This document shows positions 1 through 8,110 of a stretch of DNA of 52,333 nucleotides, in pieces. The notes below the pieces were generated by a model. The model was given only the letters and a program-made list of their open reading frames with translations, did no database searches and was not told where the DNA came from. The stretch is from Halorubrum saccharovorum DSM 1137 (GTDB taxonomy: Archaea > Halobacteriota > Halobacteria > Halobacteriales > Haloferacaceae). A program made the translations under genes and the position numbers. Each line of letters opens with the position of its first letter. Position 1 is the stretch's first letter. The stretch is taken from NCBI RefSeq assembly GCF_000337915.1, contig NZ_AOJE01000066.1, forward strand, positions 1 through 52,333. The letters run 5' to 3'.

Positions 1-90
1 GATCGACCAGATCGACCAGATCGACCAGATCGACCAGATCGACCAGATCGACCAGATCGACCAGATCGACCAGATCGACCAGATCGACCT
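1..90. repeat. 9-bp tandem repeat (unit gatcgacca)
   Basis: Nine perfect head-to-tail copies of gatcgacca fill positions 1-81, followed by one copy with a changed last base at 82-90. The array is cut by the window edge, so its true length is unknown. Read in frame it would encode Ile-Asp-Gln, Asp-Arg-Pro or Ser-Thr-Arg tripeptides. Only the Ser-Thr-Arg frame meets a stop before the next gene (near 129-131), so it could be the C-terminal tail of an upstream gene. Equally it may be an intergenic minisatellite. Confidence 0.9.
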
Positions 91-154
91 CCGTCTCGAT
101 CCCCGCCCGGCTCCGAGAGGGAAGCGATTAGTCGCCGCCGCCGCAAGGGCCGGT

Positions 155-1381
155 ATGGAGTCGACGGAGACGACGACGGCGTTCCGCGGGCTGGAGAGCC
201 GCGCGTCGGGTCGCGTCCACGAGACGGCCGACCCGACGGCGGTGTCGGCGGAGGAACAGTCGCGGGGGCTCGACCCCGCCTACGACTACGACGCGGTCGA
301 TCCCGAGGCGCTGCTGGCGGGGCCGCAGGACGGGCCCGCCGGGACGGGCCGCGGGCACTGGCGCTTCGACGCGCTGCTCCCGTTCCCGGCCGAGGCGGCG
401 GTCTCGGCGGGCGAGGGCGCCACGCCGCTGGTCCCGACAGAGCGGCTCGCCGACGAGCTCGACGTCGACGCGGTGTACGTCAAAGACGAGGGGCGGAACC
501 CGACGGGGACCGTGCTCGACCGCGGGCTCTCGGTCGCGCTCACCGCGGTCGCGGCGCGGGCCGCCGAGGGACGGGACGTGGAGCCGCTCGCGTGCGCGAG
601 CCCGGGTAACGCCGGGCAGTCGATGGCGGCGTACGCGGGCCGGGCCGACCTGCGCTCGTACGCGTTCGTCCCCTCCCGCTGTGCGTTCTCGAACAAGGCC
701 ATGACGAACGTCCACGGCGGCGACATGCGCGTGGTCGGCGGGCGCTTTCCCGACGCGGCCGACGCGGTCGACGAGCAGCTGGAGACGGAGTACACCGACC
801 TCGGCGAGTTCGCGACGCCGTACCGCCACGACGGTGTGAAGACGCTCGCGTTCGAGCTGGTCGCCGACCTCGGCGCGGCGCCCGACGCCGTCGTCGTCCC
901 GACCGGATCCGGCGAGATCGTCGCCGGCGTTTACAAGGGGTTCGCGGAGCTGGAGCGCGTCGGCGCGATCGACGCGGTCCCGAAGATCGTCGCGGCGCAG
1001 GCCGCGGGCTGTGCGCCGATCGCGGCGGCGATCGAGCGCGACCTCGACGAGCCGGAGCCGTGGGAGACCCCCGACACGATCTGCGGCGAGCTGGAGATCG
1101 CCGACCCCGCGGGCGGCGCGGCGGCGGTCGAGGCGGTCCGCGAGAGCGGCGGCACGGCGGTGGGCGTCGAGGACGAGGACATCCTCGCGAGCGCGGTCGC
1201 GGTCGCCCAGAACGAGGTGATGGAGATGGGCGCCACCGGCGGCGCCGCGCCCGCCGGCGCCTGGGCGCTCACGGAGGAGGGCTTCTTCGACGGCGACGAG
1301 ACGGTGGTCCTGATCAACAGCGACGCCGGGCTCAAGACGCCGGACGTGCTGCGTAGCCACCTGATGGGCCAAGGGATTTAA
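155..1381 (+). CDS. Threonine synthase-like PLP-fold protein lacking the Schiff-base lysine
   Basis: A 408-aa protein of the threonine synthase / tryptophan synthase beta-like superfamily. Family hallmarks are visible: VKDEGRNPTG at residues 109-118, the phosphate/substrate loop SPGNAGQS near 150, and the glycine-rich PTGSGEIVAG near 250. In classical threonine synthase the segment after NPTG reads SFKDRG, and its lysine forms the aldimine with pyridoxal phosphate. Here it reads TVLDRG with Leu121 in the lysine position. The fold is therefore clear but ordinary PLP catalysis is doubtful. It could be a non-catalytic paralogue or use a different chemistry; a true thrC may lie elsewhere. It starts at an ATG just after a GC-rich leader and stands as a single gene, with a short gap to the next gene. 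Confidence 0.8.
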   Translation: MESTETTTAFRGLESRASGRVHETADPTAVSAEEQSRGLDPAYDYDAVDPEALLAGPQDGPAGTGRGHWRFDALLPFPAEAAVSAGEGATPLVPTERLADELDVDAVYVKDEGRNPTGTVLDRGLSVALTAVAARAAEGRDVEPLACASPGNAGQSMAAYAGRADLRSYAFVPSRCAFSNKAMTNVHGGDMRVVGGRFPDAADAVDEQLETEYTDLGEFATPYRHDGVKTLAFELVADLGAAPDAVVVPTGSGEIVAGVYKGFAELERVGAIDAVPKIVAAQAAGCAPIAAAIERDLDEPEPWETPDTICGELEIADPAGGAAAVEAVRESGGTAVGVEDEDILASAVAVAQNEVMEMGATGGAAPAGAWALTEEGFFDGDETVVLINSDAGLKTPDVLRSHLMGQGI

Positions 1382-1456
1382 AAAGCGGCCGACGCCCCGC
1401 GGCGACGCCGACCCCCACGGGGAACCGTTTTTACGTCGCCCGGCGTACGTGGATCC

Positions 1457-2044
1457 ATGTACGTCCGCGACGCCAAGAACCGTGACGAGGCGTGGTTACT
1501 GGACGCGATCGAGCAGTTGGGGCTCGACGACGTCGCCTTCCGGTCACGGGACTACGTGATCGCGGTCGACGAGGAGTCGGGCGACCGGGCCGGGTTCGGT
1601 CGGCTTCGCCTCCACCGCGGCGACGAGGGGGCGGACAACCGGATCGAACTCACCGGGATCGGCGTGCTCCCCGAGTGGCGCGGTCGAGGCGTCGGGGCGC
1701 ACGTCGTCGAGCGGCTCGTCGACACCGCGGCCACGGACCGGTTCGAGACGGTGTACGTGCTCACCGACCAGCCCGAGTACCTGACCCAGTTCGGCTTCGA
1801 GCGGATCGACACCGACGACCTCCCGGAGGCGCTCTCGGACCGGCTCACGGAGAAGCGCGAGTTCCTGGACGGCGACGTGGTCGGCCTGCAGTTGGCCGTC
1901 GACGACTTCGAGATGCCCGACCGGTTCCGCGAGGCGTTCAAGGCCGCCGAGCCGGCCGACGCCGCCGACGAGACGACCGAATCGCCCGAGGACTTCGGGA
2001 TCGACCCCGACTCGGCCACGTACAAGTACGACACCGGCCGATAG
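1457..2044 (+). CDS. GNAT family N-acetyltransferase
   Basis: A 195-aa protein with the GNAT core in residues about 1-140. Motif A is the acetyl-CoA pyrophosphate-binding loop (LPEWRGRGVGAHVVERLV, residues about 75-92). It is followed by the beta5/alpha4 region where a Tyr-containing YLTQFGFERI segment occurs, typical of the family. The last 50 residues are an acidic tail ending in YKYDTGR that belongs to no domain I recognise. The substrate cannot be told from sequence. The ATG at 1457 lies about 25 bases downstream of a TTTTTACG stretch that could be the TATA element of a short-leader transcript. Confidence 0.85.
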   Translation: MYVRDAKNRDEAWLLDAIEQLGLDDVAFRSRDYVIAVDEESGDRAGFGRLRLHRGDEGADNRIELTGIGVLPEWRGRGVGAHVVERLVDTAATDRFETVYVLTDQPEYLTQFGFERIDTDDLPEALSDRLTEKREFLDGDVVGLQLAVDDFEMPDRFREAFKAAEPADAADETTESPEDFGIDPDSATYKYDTGR

Positions 2045-2120
2045 ATCGCTTTCGGCTTGCCGTCGGCTCGTTTTCGACCGCGATCCGACCGCTTATCGGC
2101 GCGCCGGCCGACGCCAGCGT

Positions 2121-2522
2121 ATGGACCTGATCGAGGCCGCGCGCGACGCGCTCTCCGACGCGCACGTCCCGTACTCCGAGTACCGCGTCGGCGCCGCGCT
2201 CCGGACCGCCGACGGCACCGTCTACACCGGCTGTAACATCGAGAACGCCAACTACTCCAACAGCCTCCACGCCGAGGAGGTCGCGCTCGCGGAGGCGGTG
2301 AAGAACGGCCACCGCGAGTTCGATCGGATCGCCGTCGCCTCGGGCGTCCGCGACGGCGTCACCCCCTGCGGGATGTGCCGGCAGTCGCTCGCGGAGTTCG
2401 CGGCCGACGACCTCGTCGTCGTCTGCGACGAGGGCGACGGAGAGACGACCGAGTACACGCTCGGCGAACTCCTCCCGAACACCATCTCGGAGGGGACGCT
2501 GGACGACGCGCGGCAGATCTGA
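2121..2522 (+). CDS. cdd: Cytidine deaminase
   Basis: A 133-aa protein, the size of homotetrameric cytidine deaminases. It converts cytidine and deoxycytidine to uridine and deoxyuridine with a zinc-bound water. The zinc and catalytic motifs are present: HAEEVA (Cys-type enzymes have CAE here; His-Ala-Glu is the CxE/HxE variant, with the Glu as proton shuttle) and PCGMCRQ giving two zinc cysteines. The substrate motif GCNIENANYSNSLHAEE is also visible. It sits 75 bases upstream of a nucleoside phosphorylase on the same strand, so the pair would turn cytidine into uracil plus ribose-1-phosphate, consistent with nucleoside salvage or degradation. Confidence 0.93.
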   Translation: MDLIEAARDALSDAHVPYSEYRVGAALRTADGTVYTGCNIENANYSNSLHAEEVALAEAVKNGHREFDRIAVASGVRDGVTPCGMCRQSLAEFAADDLVVVCDEGDGETTEYTLGELLPNTISEGTLDDARQI

Positions 2523-2597
2523 GCGGGGACCGATCCCCGCCGAGCGACGGATCGCGAGACGGAACTGCTTTGAAACGCCTCGCCGAAGGGCGAGGAC

Positions 2598-3425
2598 ATG
2601 ACCGACACGAGCGACAAGAGCGAGGACCCCAACGACGAGGTCGGCTACCACGTCGAGGTCGGCCCCGACGACGTCGCAGACGCCGTGCTCCTCCCCGGAA
2701 ACCCCGAGCGCGTGGACAAGATCACGGCGCTGTGGGACGGCCACGAGGAGGTCGCGCACCACCGCGAGTACCGCACCGCGACCGGGACCTACGACGACGC
2801 CCCGATCTCCGTGACCTCCACCGGGATCGGCTCGCCGTCGGCTGCCATCGCCGTCGAGGAACTCGCCAGGGTCGGCGTCGACACGTTCATCCGGGTCGGC
2901 TCCTGCGGCGCGATCCAGCCGGGGATGGACGTGGGCGACCTGGTGATCACCACCGGCGCGGTCAGGCAGGAGGGGACCAGCGACGAGTACGTCCGCGAGG
3001 ACTACCCGGCGGCCGCCGACGGCGAGGCCGTCTCGGCGCTGATCGCGGCCGCCGAGCGGCTCGGATACGACTACCACACCGGCGTGACGATGAGCGCCGA
3101 CTCATTCTACGCCGGACAGGGCCGTCCCGGATTCGAGGGGTTCGAGGCGGCCGGGTCAGACGAGCTGGTCGCGGAGCTGCGGGACGCGAACGTGAAGAAC
3201 ATCGAGATGGAGGCGTCGGCGATCCTCACGATCGCGAACGTGTACGGGCTCCGCGCGGGCGCGGTCTGTTCCGTCTACGCGAACCGAGTCACCGGCGAGT
3301 TCCGGACCGAGGGCGAGTCGCGAGCGGCCGAGACCGCGAGCCTCGCCGTGAAGCTCCTCGCGCGGATGGACGAGGTCAAACGCGAGGCGGGCGCCGACCG
3401 CTGGCACGCCGGTCTCTCGCTGTAG
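2598..3425 (+). CDS. Nucleoside phosphorylase (uridine phosphorylase-like)
   Basis: A 275-aa member of the PNP/UDP phosphorylase family, which cleaves nucleosides with phosphate to a free base and ribose-1-phosphate. Recognisable parts are the N-terminal LLPGNPERVDKI (phosphate-binding Gly and Arg), the FIRVGSCGAIQ motif in the middle, and the nucleoside-binding IEMEASAIL near residue 200, where Glu-Met-Glu contacts the ribose. The EMEA and following sequence favour uridine phosphorylase over purine phosphorylase, and adjacency to cytidine deaminase supports this. The first 13 residues are a charged extension typical of halophile proteins. Substrate preference is inference. Confidence 0.88.
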   Translation: MTDTSDKSEDPNDEVGYHVEVGPDDVADAVLLPGNPERVDKITALWDGHEEVAHHREYRTATGTYDDAPISVTSTGIGSPSAAIAVEELARVGVDTFIRVGSCGAIQPGMDVGDLVITTGAVRQEGTSDEYVREDYPAAADGEAVSALIAAAERLGYDYHTGVTMSADSFYAGQGRPGFEGFEAAGSDELVAELRDANVKNIEMEASAILTIANVYGLRAGAVCSVYANRVTGEFRTEGESRAAETASLAVKLLARMDEVKREAGADRWHAGLSL

Positions 3426-3525
3426 GGCGAATCGCCGCTCGTCGAATCGCCGCGCGTTGGCCAACCGACGCCGGCGTCAGCGGCGTTCCAAAGCGACTTT
3501 ACCCGCGGACCGCGGAGCGACACGC

Positions 3526-4707
3526 ATGAGTACACAGGTCGTCGTCGTCGGCTCCGGGTACGCCGGCGCAGGGGCGGTGAAGGCGTTCGAAGACGAGGTC
3601 GGCGAGGGCGAGGCCGAGCTCACCTGGATCTCGGAACACGATTATCACCTCGTTCTCCACGAGGTTCACCGCGCGATCCGCAACCCCGCGGTCTCCGAGA
3701 AGATCACCATCCCGGTCGACGAGATCAAATCGCCCGAGTCCGACTTCGTACAGGGCCGGGTCGTCGACGTCGACACCGACGAGCGCGTCGTCGAGACCGA
3801 CGACGGGACGACCGTCGACTACGACTACCTCCTCTTGGCGGTCGGCTCCACGACCGCCTTCTTCGGCATCGACGGACTGAAAGAGCACGCCCACCAGCTC
3901 AAGGGCCTCGACGACGCGAAGGCGATCCACGAGGAGGTCCGGTCGGCCGCCGCCGAGGCGACCCGCTCCGACCCCGTCGAGGTCATCGTCGGCGGCGCCG
4001 GCCTCTCCGGCATCCAGACCGCGGGCGAGATCGCGGAGTACCGCGACAAACACCGCGCACCCATCGAGATCAAACTCGTCGAGGGGCTCGACGAGGTGTT
4101 CCCCGGCAACGATCCCCAGCTCCAGGGCGCGCTCCGCCAGCGGCTCGAAGACGCCGACGTCGAGATCCTCACCGGCGACTTCATCTCGAAGGCCGACGAG
4201 GACGCGGTCTACCTCGGCGGCGGCGAAGGCGAGGAGCCCGAGGAGCTCGGGTACGACGTGCTGATCTGGACCGGCGGCATCACCGGCCAGCCGGAACTAG
4301 AGAACGTCGAGGTCGAGAAGGACGACCGCTCGAACCGCGTCCACGCCGCCTCCGACTTCACCACCAGCGACGACCGCGTCTTCGCCATCGGCGACACCGC
4401 CCTCGTCGAGCAGGGCGACGACGACGTGGCGCCGCCGACCGCGCAGGCCGCCTGGCAGGCCGCCGAGGTCGCCGGCGAGAACCTCGCGCGAGCCGCCCGC
4501 GGCGCGCCGCTCCAGTCGTGGGAGCACAAGGACAAGGGGACCGTCATCTCGGTCGGCGAGGACGCGGTCGCCCACGACGTGATGGGGATGCCGATCAAGA
4601 CGTTCGGCGGTACCCCCGCGAAGCTGCTGAAGAAGTCCATCGCGGTGCGGTGGATCGCGAAGGTCTCCTCGGCCGGGCGCGCCGCGGGCGCGTTCGGCGA
4701 CATGTAG
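3526..4707 (+). CDS. NAD(P)/FAD-dependent oxidoreductase, NADH dehydrogenase type II-like
   Basis: I take the ATG at 3526 as start, because the product then begins MSTQVVVVGSGYAGAG, with the FAD-binding GxGxxG motif only a few residues in; the reading frame is open 23 codons further upstream without such support. The 393-aa product has a second Rossmann motif (VIVGGAGLSGIQTA, about 150-165) for NAD(P)H and the C-terminal FAD contact FAIGDTALVEQ. This is the layout of type II NADH dehydrogenases and sulfide:quinone-reductase relatives, which transfer electrons to quinone at the membrane face without proton pumping. No cysteine pair of the sulfide reductases is obvious, so NDH-2-like is preferred. 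Confidence 0.87.
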   Translation: MSTQVVVVGSGYAGAGAVKAFEDEVGEGEAELTWISEHDYHLVLHEVHRAIRNPAVSEKITIPVDEIKSPESDFVQGRVVDVDTDERVVETDDGTTVDYDYLLLAVGSTTAFFGIDGLKEHAHQLKGLDDAKAIHEEVRSAAAEATRSDPVEVIVGGAGLSGIQTAGEIAEYRDKHRAPIEIKLVEGLDEVFPGNDPQLQGALRQRLEDADVEILTGDFISKADEDAVYLGGGEGEEPEELGYDVLIWTGGITGQPELENVEVEKDDRSNRVHAASDFTTSDDRVFAIGDTALVEQGDDDVAPPTAQAAWQAAEVAGENLARAARGAPLQSWEHKDKGTVISVGEDAVAHDVMGMPIKTFGGTPAKLLKKSIAVRWIAKVSSAGRAAGAFGDM

Positions 4708-4883
4708 GACAGGCGGTCGCTGTCGGCTGTCAGCGCCAGCGCGTTCTCGACGCTAACTGCTACGTCTTCCTCGTGACGCCGTCCGCCGCGAGCGGCGGCG
4801 CGGCCGCTCGTCGATCGGAACACGGTGGTAACCTGTGCGACGCGGCGTGAGTTCCGTCGGCGGGAATCTGTCGCCGTACTGGC

Positions 4884-4973
4884 GGAACGGCGCGTGGTGG
4901 AACGGCGCGTGGTGGAACGGCGCGTGGTGGAACGGCGCGTGGTGGAACGGCGCGTGGTGGAACGGCGTGCGGC
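4884..4973. repeat. 15-bp tandem repeat (unit ggaacggcgcgtggt)
   Basis: Five perfect copies of a 15-base unit run from 4884 to 4958, and a sixth, diverged copy follows to 4973. The array lies between the convergent ends of the oxidoreductase gene and the wHTH regulator gene and overlaps neither except at the very edge. Because 15 is a multiple of three, it keeps reading frames open on the plus strand, giving pentapeptides such as Asn-Gly-Ala-Trp-Trp or Glu-Arg-Arg-Val-Val. I see no ribosome site or homologous domain for those frames and do not call a gene. Confidence 0.92.
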
Positions 4974-4976
4974 CGC

Positions 4977-5510
4977 TCAGTGCTCGGCCGGCTCGTCGGG
5001 CGCGCGCATGTCGTCGATCCGGAGAATAAGGACGTTGGCGGTGTCGTCTTTCCCGTCGACGGTCCCGTCGATGACGAGCTTCGAAAGGGGCGTCGGACCG
5101 ACGGTGACGGAGTCGCCCTCGTGAAAGTCGCGGACGGACCCCTGCACGTGGATCTCGGCGCGGCAGAGTTCGGGGTGGTGGACGCTGGAGAGGTCGATCC
5201 CGTCGACGTTGACCCCGGTCACTTCCTCGCCCCCGTGGTAGATGGGGACGTCCGCGGGCTCGTCCATGCGCTGGATGTCGAGCGCCTCGTACGCGTTCGA
5301 GGTGGGCTTGTACCCCCCTTTCGGCCCCGGTACGCCCTCGACCAACTGGAGGGCCTTCAGACTCTGCATCTGGTTGCGGATCGTCCCTGGATTGCGGTCG
5401 ACCTCCTCGGCGATCGCCTCGCCTTTGACGGCGTCCTCCTGTTCCCCGTACAGGTTGATGAGGGCCGAGAGGATGCTTTTCTGACTCGATGTGAGCTCGA
5501 TCGATGACAT
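4977..5510 (-). CDS. Winged-helix transcriptional regulator (Rrf2/COG2524-like)
   Basis: A 177-aa protein with an N-terminal winged helix (residues about 5-75: SQKSILSALINLYGEQEDAVKGEAIAE, then the recognition segment NPGTIRNQMQSLKALQLVEG). A C-terminal acidic domain of about 95 residues follows, with beta-rich character (IHVQGSVRDFHEGDSVTVGPTPLSKLVIDG). The N-terminus resembles archaeal Rrf2/COG2524 regulators; no CBS motif or iron-sulfur cysteines are evident. A CATTTAAGC stretch about 27 bases upstream of the ATG suggests a leaderless transcript. Target genes are unknown. It is transcribed convergently with the flavoprotein gene, with the 15-bp repeat array between them. Confidence 0.78.
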   Translation of the reverse strand: MSSIELTSSQKSILSALINLYGEQEDAVKGEAIAEEVDRNPGTIRNQMQSLKALQLVEGVPGPKGGYKPTSNAYEALDIQRMDEPADVPIYHGGEEVTGVNVDGIDLSSVHHPELCRAEIHVQGSVRDFHEGDSVTVGPTPLSKLVIDGTVDGKDDTANVLILRIDDMRAPDEPAEH

Positions 5511-5532
5511 GGTCGCGAATAGATGGCGACCC

Positions 5533-5541
5533 CGCTTAAAT
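5533..5541 (-). promoter_or_regulatory. TATA element of the wHTH regulator gene
   Basis: On the minus strand the sequence CATTTAAGC lies about 25-30 bases before the ATG at 5510. That is the archaeal TATA/TSS distance for a leaderless mRNA. A second AT-rich stretch (ATTTATAAG) lies some 20 bases further upstream. Confidence 0.45.
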
Positions 5542-5577
5542 GCGATGGAAGCTTCTTATAAATGATCGTGCGGTTTC

Positions 5578-5793
5578 TCAGGATCCGCTGAGGCGACGGA
5601 GTCGAACGTACGCGACCGGGCTGGAGAGCGCGACCACGGCGCCGACCCCGATCAGCGCGAGACCGAGGTCACCGACGAAAAAGGCGAGTCCGGCACCGAC
5701 GAGCCCGATCACGGCGCCGGTGAACGCGACGGCTATCATGGCACCGATCGGTTCGAGGTCGGCCGGATCGAAGTCGCCTTCGGAGCCGCTCAT
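5578..5793 (-). CDS. Small two-helix membrane protein of unknown function
   Basis: A 71-aa protein: a short acidic N-terminus (MSGSEGDFDPADLEP), two hydrophobic helices (about 16-38 and 42-60, separated by a Gly-Asp turn) and a basic C-terminal tail (YVRLRRLSGS). By the positive-inside rule the tail would lie in the cytoplasm. I do not recognise a family. The gene sits between two others and is divergent from arginase, whose start is 98 bases away. The clean start, stop and hydrophobic pattern argue that it is real. Confidence 0.65.
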   Translation of the reverse strand: MSGSEGDFDPADLEPIGAMIAVAFTGAVIGLVGAGLAFFVGDLGLALIGVGAVVALSSPVAYVRLRRLSGS

Positions 5794-5891
5794 ACCAGTC
5801 GTTGGCGTCCGACCGTGAAAACCTCACGCGATCCTCCGCGAGCGCGACGGGACCCCGATCATTCAAGCGTCGCCGGGGCGCTCTCTCGGAC

Positions 5892-6797
5892 ATGACCACA
5901 GTCAGGATCATCGGCGCGCCGACCGACTACGGGGCGAACCGACGCGGCGTGGACATGGGACCCTCAGCAATCCGCTACGCCGGGCTGGCCGACCAGCTCT
6001 CGGGCGCGGGCGTCGAGGCCGTCGACGCGGGCGACCTCGCGGTCCCCCGCGCAGAGGAGCGCGACCCGGACGCGGAGCCCCCGCGCGACGGGGACGCGAA
6101 GTTCCTCCGCGAGACGGCCGACGTCTGTCGCCGGCTCGCGGACGAGGTCGGCGAGACGCTCGCGGCGGGGGACGTGCCCCTCGCGCTCGGCGGGGACCAC
6201 TCGATCGCCATCGGCTCGCTCTCCGGGTCCGCGCGCGACGCGGACATCGGCGCGGTGTGGTTCGACGCCCACGCCGACCTCAACACCCCCGCGACGACGC
6301 CCTCCGGGAACGTCCACGGGATGCCGCTCGCGGCCGCGCTCGGGCTCGGCGAGTTCGCGGGGTCCGACTGGGCGAACGCGCCCGGACTCGACCCGGAGAA
6401 CGTCGCGCTGGTCGGGCTCCGCTCCGTCGACGACGCGGAGGTCGAGGTGATCCGCGACCACGGCTTCGCGGCGTACACGATGTCCGACATCGACGAGCGC
6501 GGGATCACGGACGTGACCGAGGAGGCGATGGCCGAGGCGTCCGCCGGCGTCGACGGCGTTCACGTCAGCCTCGACCTCGACTGGCTCGACCCCAAGGAGG
6601 CGCCCGGCGTCGGCACCCCGGTCCGCGGGGGGGTCACCTATCGGGAGGCGCACAGCGCGATGGAGGTCGTCGCCGAGAGCGACGCCGTCCGGTCGATGGA
6701 GCTCGTCGAGGTGAACCCGACGCTGGACCAGCACAACGAGACCGCGGAGCTCGCGACGGAGCTGGCCGCGAGCGCGTTCGGAAAGCGGGTGCTTTGA
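5892..6797 (+). CDS. Arginase family protein (ureohydrolase)
   Basis: Taking the ATG at 5892 gives a 301-aa protein starting MTTVRIIGAPTDYGANRRGVD, as family members do. The frame is open 30 codons further upstream but reads through low-quality sequence. Manganese-binding motifs are complete: GGDHS, DAHADLN and SLDLDWLDP. The N-terminal GANRRGVDMGPSAIRYAGL matches arginases more than agmatinases, so hydrolysis of arginine to ornithine and urea is the best guess, with agmatinase as the alternative. No urease or ornithine genes neighbour it in this window. Confidence 0.87.
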   Translation: MTTVRIIGAPTDYGANRRGVDMGPSAIRYAGLADQLSGAGVEAVDAGDLAVPRAEERDPDAEPPRDGDAKFLRETADVCRRLADEVGETLAAGDVPLALGGDHSIAIGSLSGSARDADIGAVWFDAHADLNTPATTPSGNVHGMPLAAALGLGEFAGSDWANAPGLDPENVALVGLRSVDDAEVEVIRDHGFAAYTMSDIDERGITDVTEEAMAEASAGVDGVHVSLDLDWLDPKEAPGVGTPVRGGVTYREAHSAMEVVAESDAVRSMELVEVNPTLDQHNETAELATELAASAFGKRVL

Positions 6798-6831
6798 GGC
6801 CGGGGCGACGCGGTCGGGCGAGACGGGTCCG

Positions 6832-7128
6832 TCAGGGGCTTCGGTCCAACTGGTCGACGACTCGCTGGAGGTTCGCCTCGCGCTCGATCTCGCGCTTGAT
6901 CTCCTCGCGGCGGCGGACCGCCGCGGAGTCGGCGTCGTACGCGCGCACGAACTCGGCGCGTGTGTGCTCGTCGAACGCGTGCCGGATCGCGAAGTACCCG
7001 TCCGGGACGATCGTGCCGCACACCTTACACTCGTGGCGCTGGTGGCCGTTCGTCTGGTGGACGATGGCCGACTCCACGTCGTCGAAGCCGGCGTCGCAGC
7101 CGTCGATTCCGCACGTCCAGCGGGGCAT
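6832..7128 (-). CDS. Small C2H2/CxxC zinc-finger-like protein
   Basis: A 98-aa protein starting MPRWTCGIDGCDAGFDD. The first 25 residues form a C2H2-like finger (two Cys five residues apart, later His at VHQTNGH). A CKVCG pair followed by RHAFDEH forms a second finger-like unit. The C-terminal half (about 60-98) is a charged helix rich in Arg and Glu. Such small zinc proteins are common in haloarchaea, with mostly unknown roles in nucleic-acid or protein binding. It is convergent with the arginase gene. The frame continues upstream of 7128 without support. Confidence 0.7.
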   Translation of the reverse strand: MPRWTCGIDGCDAGFDDVESAIVHQTNGHQRHECKVCGTIVPDGYFAIRHAFDEHTRAEFVRAYDADSAAVRRREEIKREIEREANLQRVVDQLDRSP

Positions 7129-7275
7129 GTCACCCTCTCTCCGCCCCGAGGGATTAACGGTTTCCCCCGCCGGCCGCCGCTCGGATCTCCCCGCGACCTC
7201 CCGTGACCGGCAGGGGTGGGAGCGGACTCGCCGTCGAACGATACGCCTTTGCTCGGCCACGAAGAACGTCCGCCC

Positions 7276-8067
7276 GTGACTCGATCGAGAACGCGCGTCG
7301 ACGCCCACGTGAAGGTGCTCGACGACGACGTCGTGGCCCTCGCGAAGGAACGGGGGATCGACGCACTCGTGTACGCCCCGCACTTCACCCGCCTGCCGAC
7401 GATCCGGAAACGCGCGGCTCGGTTCTCCGACGACGACTTGACAGTGATCCCCGCCCGCGAGGTGTTCACCGGCGACTGGGGGAACCGCCGGCACATCCTC
7501 GTTCTCGGCTTAGACGAGCCCGTCCCCGACTACATCACCTTCGAGGCGGCGATGGCCGAGGCCGACCGTCAAGACGCGGCCGTGCTCGCACCCCACCCGA
7601 GCTTCGCGACCATCTCGCTCACTCGACCGGAGATCGCGGCTCACGGCGCTCGGATCGACGCGGTCGAGACGTACAACACGAAGCTCCTTCCGCACCAGAA
7701 CGCCCGGACGCGCCGGATCGCCGAGGCCACCGACCAGCCGGGGTTCGGCTCGTCGTACGCCCACCTCCCCGGCACCGTCGGCGAGGCGTGGACCGAGTTC
7801 GACGGCGCCCTCGACGGCGTCGACGCGGTCGTCGACGCCTTCCGCGAGGCGCGGCCCCGAACCGTGATCCACCGTGGCGGGGCCGGCCACCAGCTCCGCG
7901 GGCTCGTGGAGTTCGCGCACCTCGCGTACGAGAACACGTGGGAGAAGCTCGACCGGCAGTTCCTCTCGGGCGACGAGCCGACCCTCCCGAGCAACGTCGC
8001 CTACGAGGGGCGGTTCAACGACGTGAGCGTCTACTCCGGGACGCTTTCGGACTACCGACCGAACTAG
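7276..8067 (+). CDS. PHP-domain metal-dependent phosphoesterase-like protein
   Basis: The likely start is the GTG at 7276, giving 263 aa beginning with TRSRTRVDAHVKVLDDD. An ATG at 7216 in frame would add 20 residues of unlikely sequence, and a possible TATA (ATACGCCTTTGC) fits the GTG. The product shows PHP features: VDAHVKV near the N-terminus, YAPHFTRLP, an invariant-looking acidic residue in VIPAREVFTG, then APHPSFATIS and VETYNTKLLPHQNARTRR. It resembles PHP-associated proteins. Only some of the metal ligands of canonical PHP enzymes are evident (the first motif is HVK, not HxH), so activity is uncertain. Confidence 0.75.
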   Translation: MTRSRTRVDAHVKVLDDDVVALAKERGIDALVYAPHFTRLPTIRKRAARFSDDDLTVIPAREVFTGDWGNRRHILVLGLDEPVPDYITFEAAMAEADRQDAAVLAPHPSFATISLTRPEIAAHGARIDAVETYNTKLLPHQNARTRRIAEATDQPGFGSSYAHLPGTVGEAWTEFDGALDGVDAVVDAFREARPRTVIHRGGAGHQLRGLVEFAHLAYENTWEKLDRQFLSGDEPTLPSNVAYEGRFNDVSVYSGTLSDYRPN

Positions 8068-8110
8068 GCCACGGTCGCAGTCTCGGCGAGTGCTCGCGCC
8101 CTCCGTCCCC

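Noticed and set aside
4835-5029. A possible small protein with Asn-Gly-Ala-Trp-Trp repeats.
   Set aside because: The frame exists only because the 15-bp repeat is a multiple of three. No promoter, no homologue known to me, and it overlaps the end of the regulator gene.
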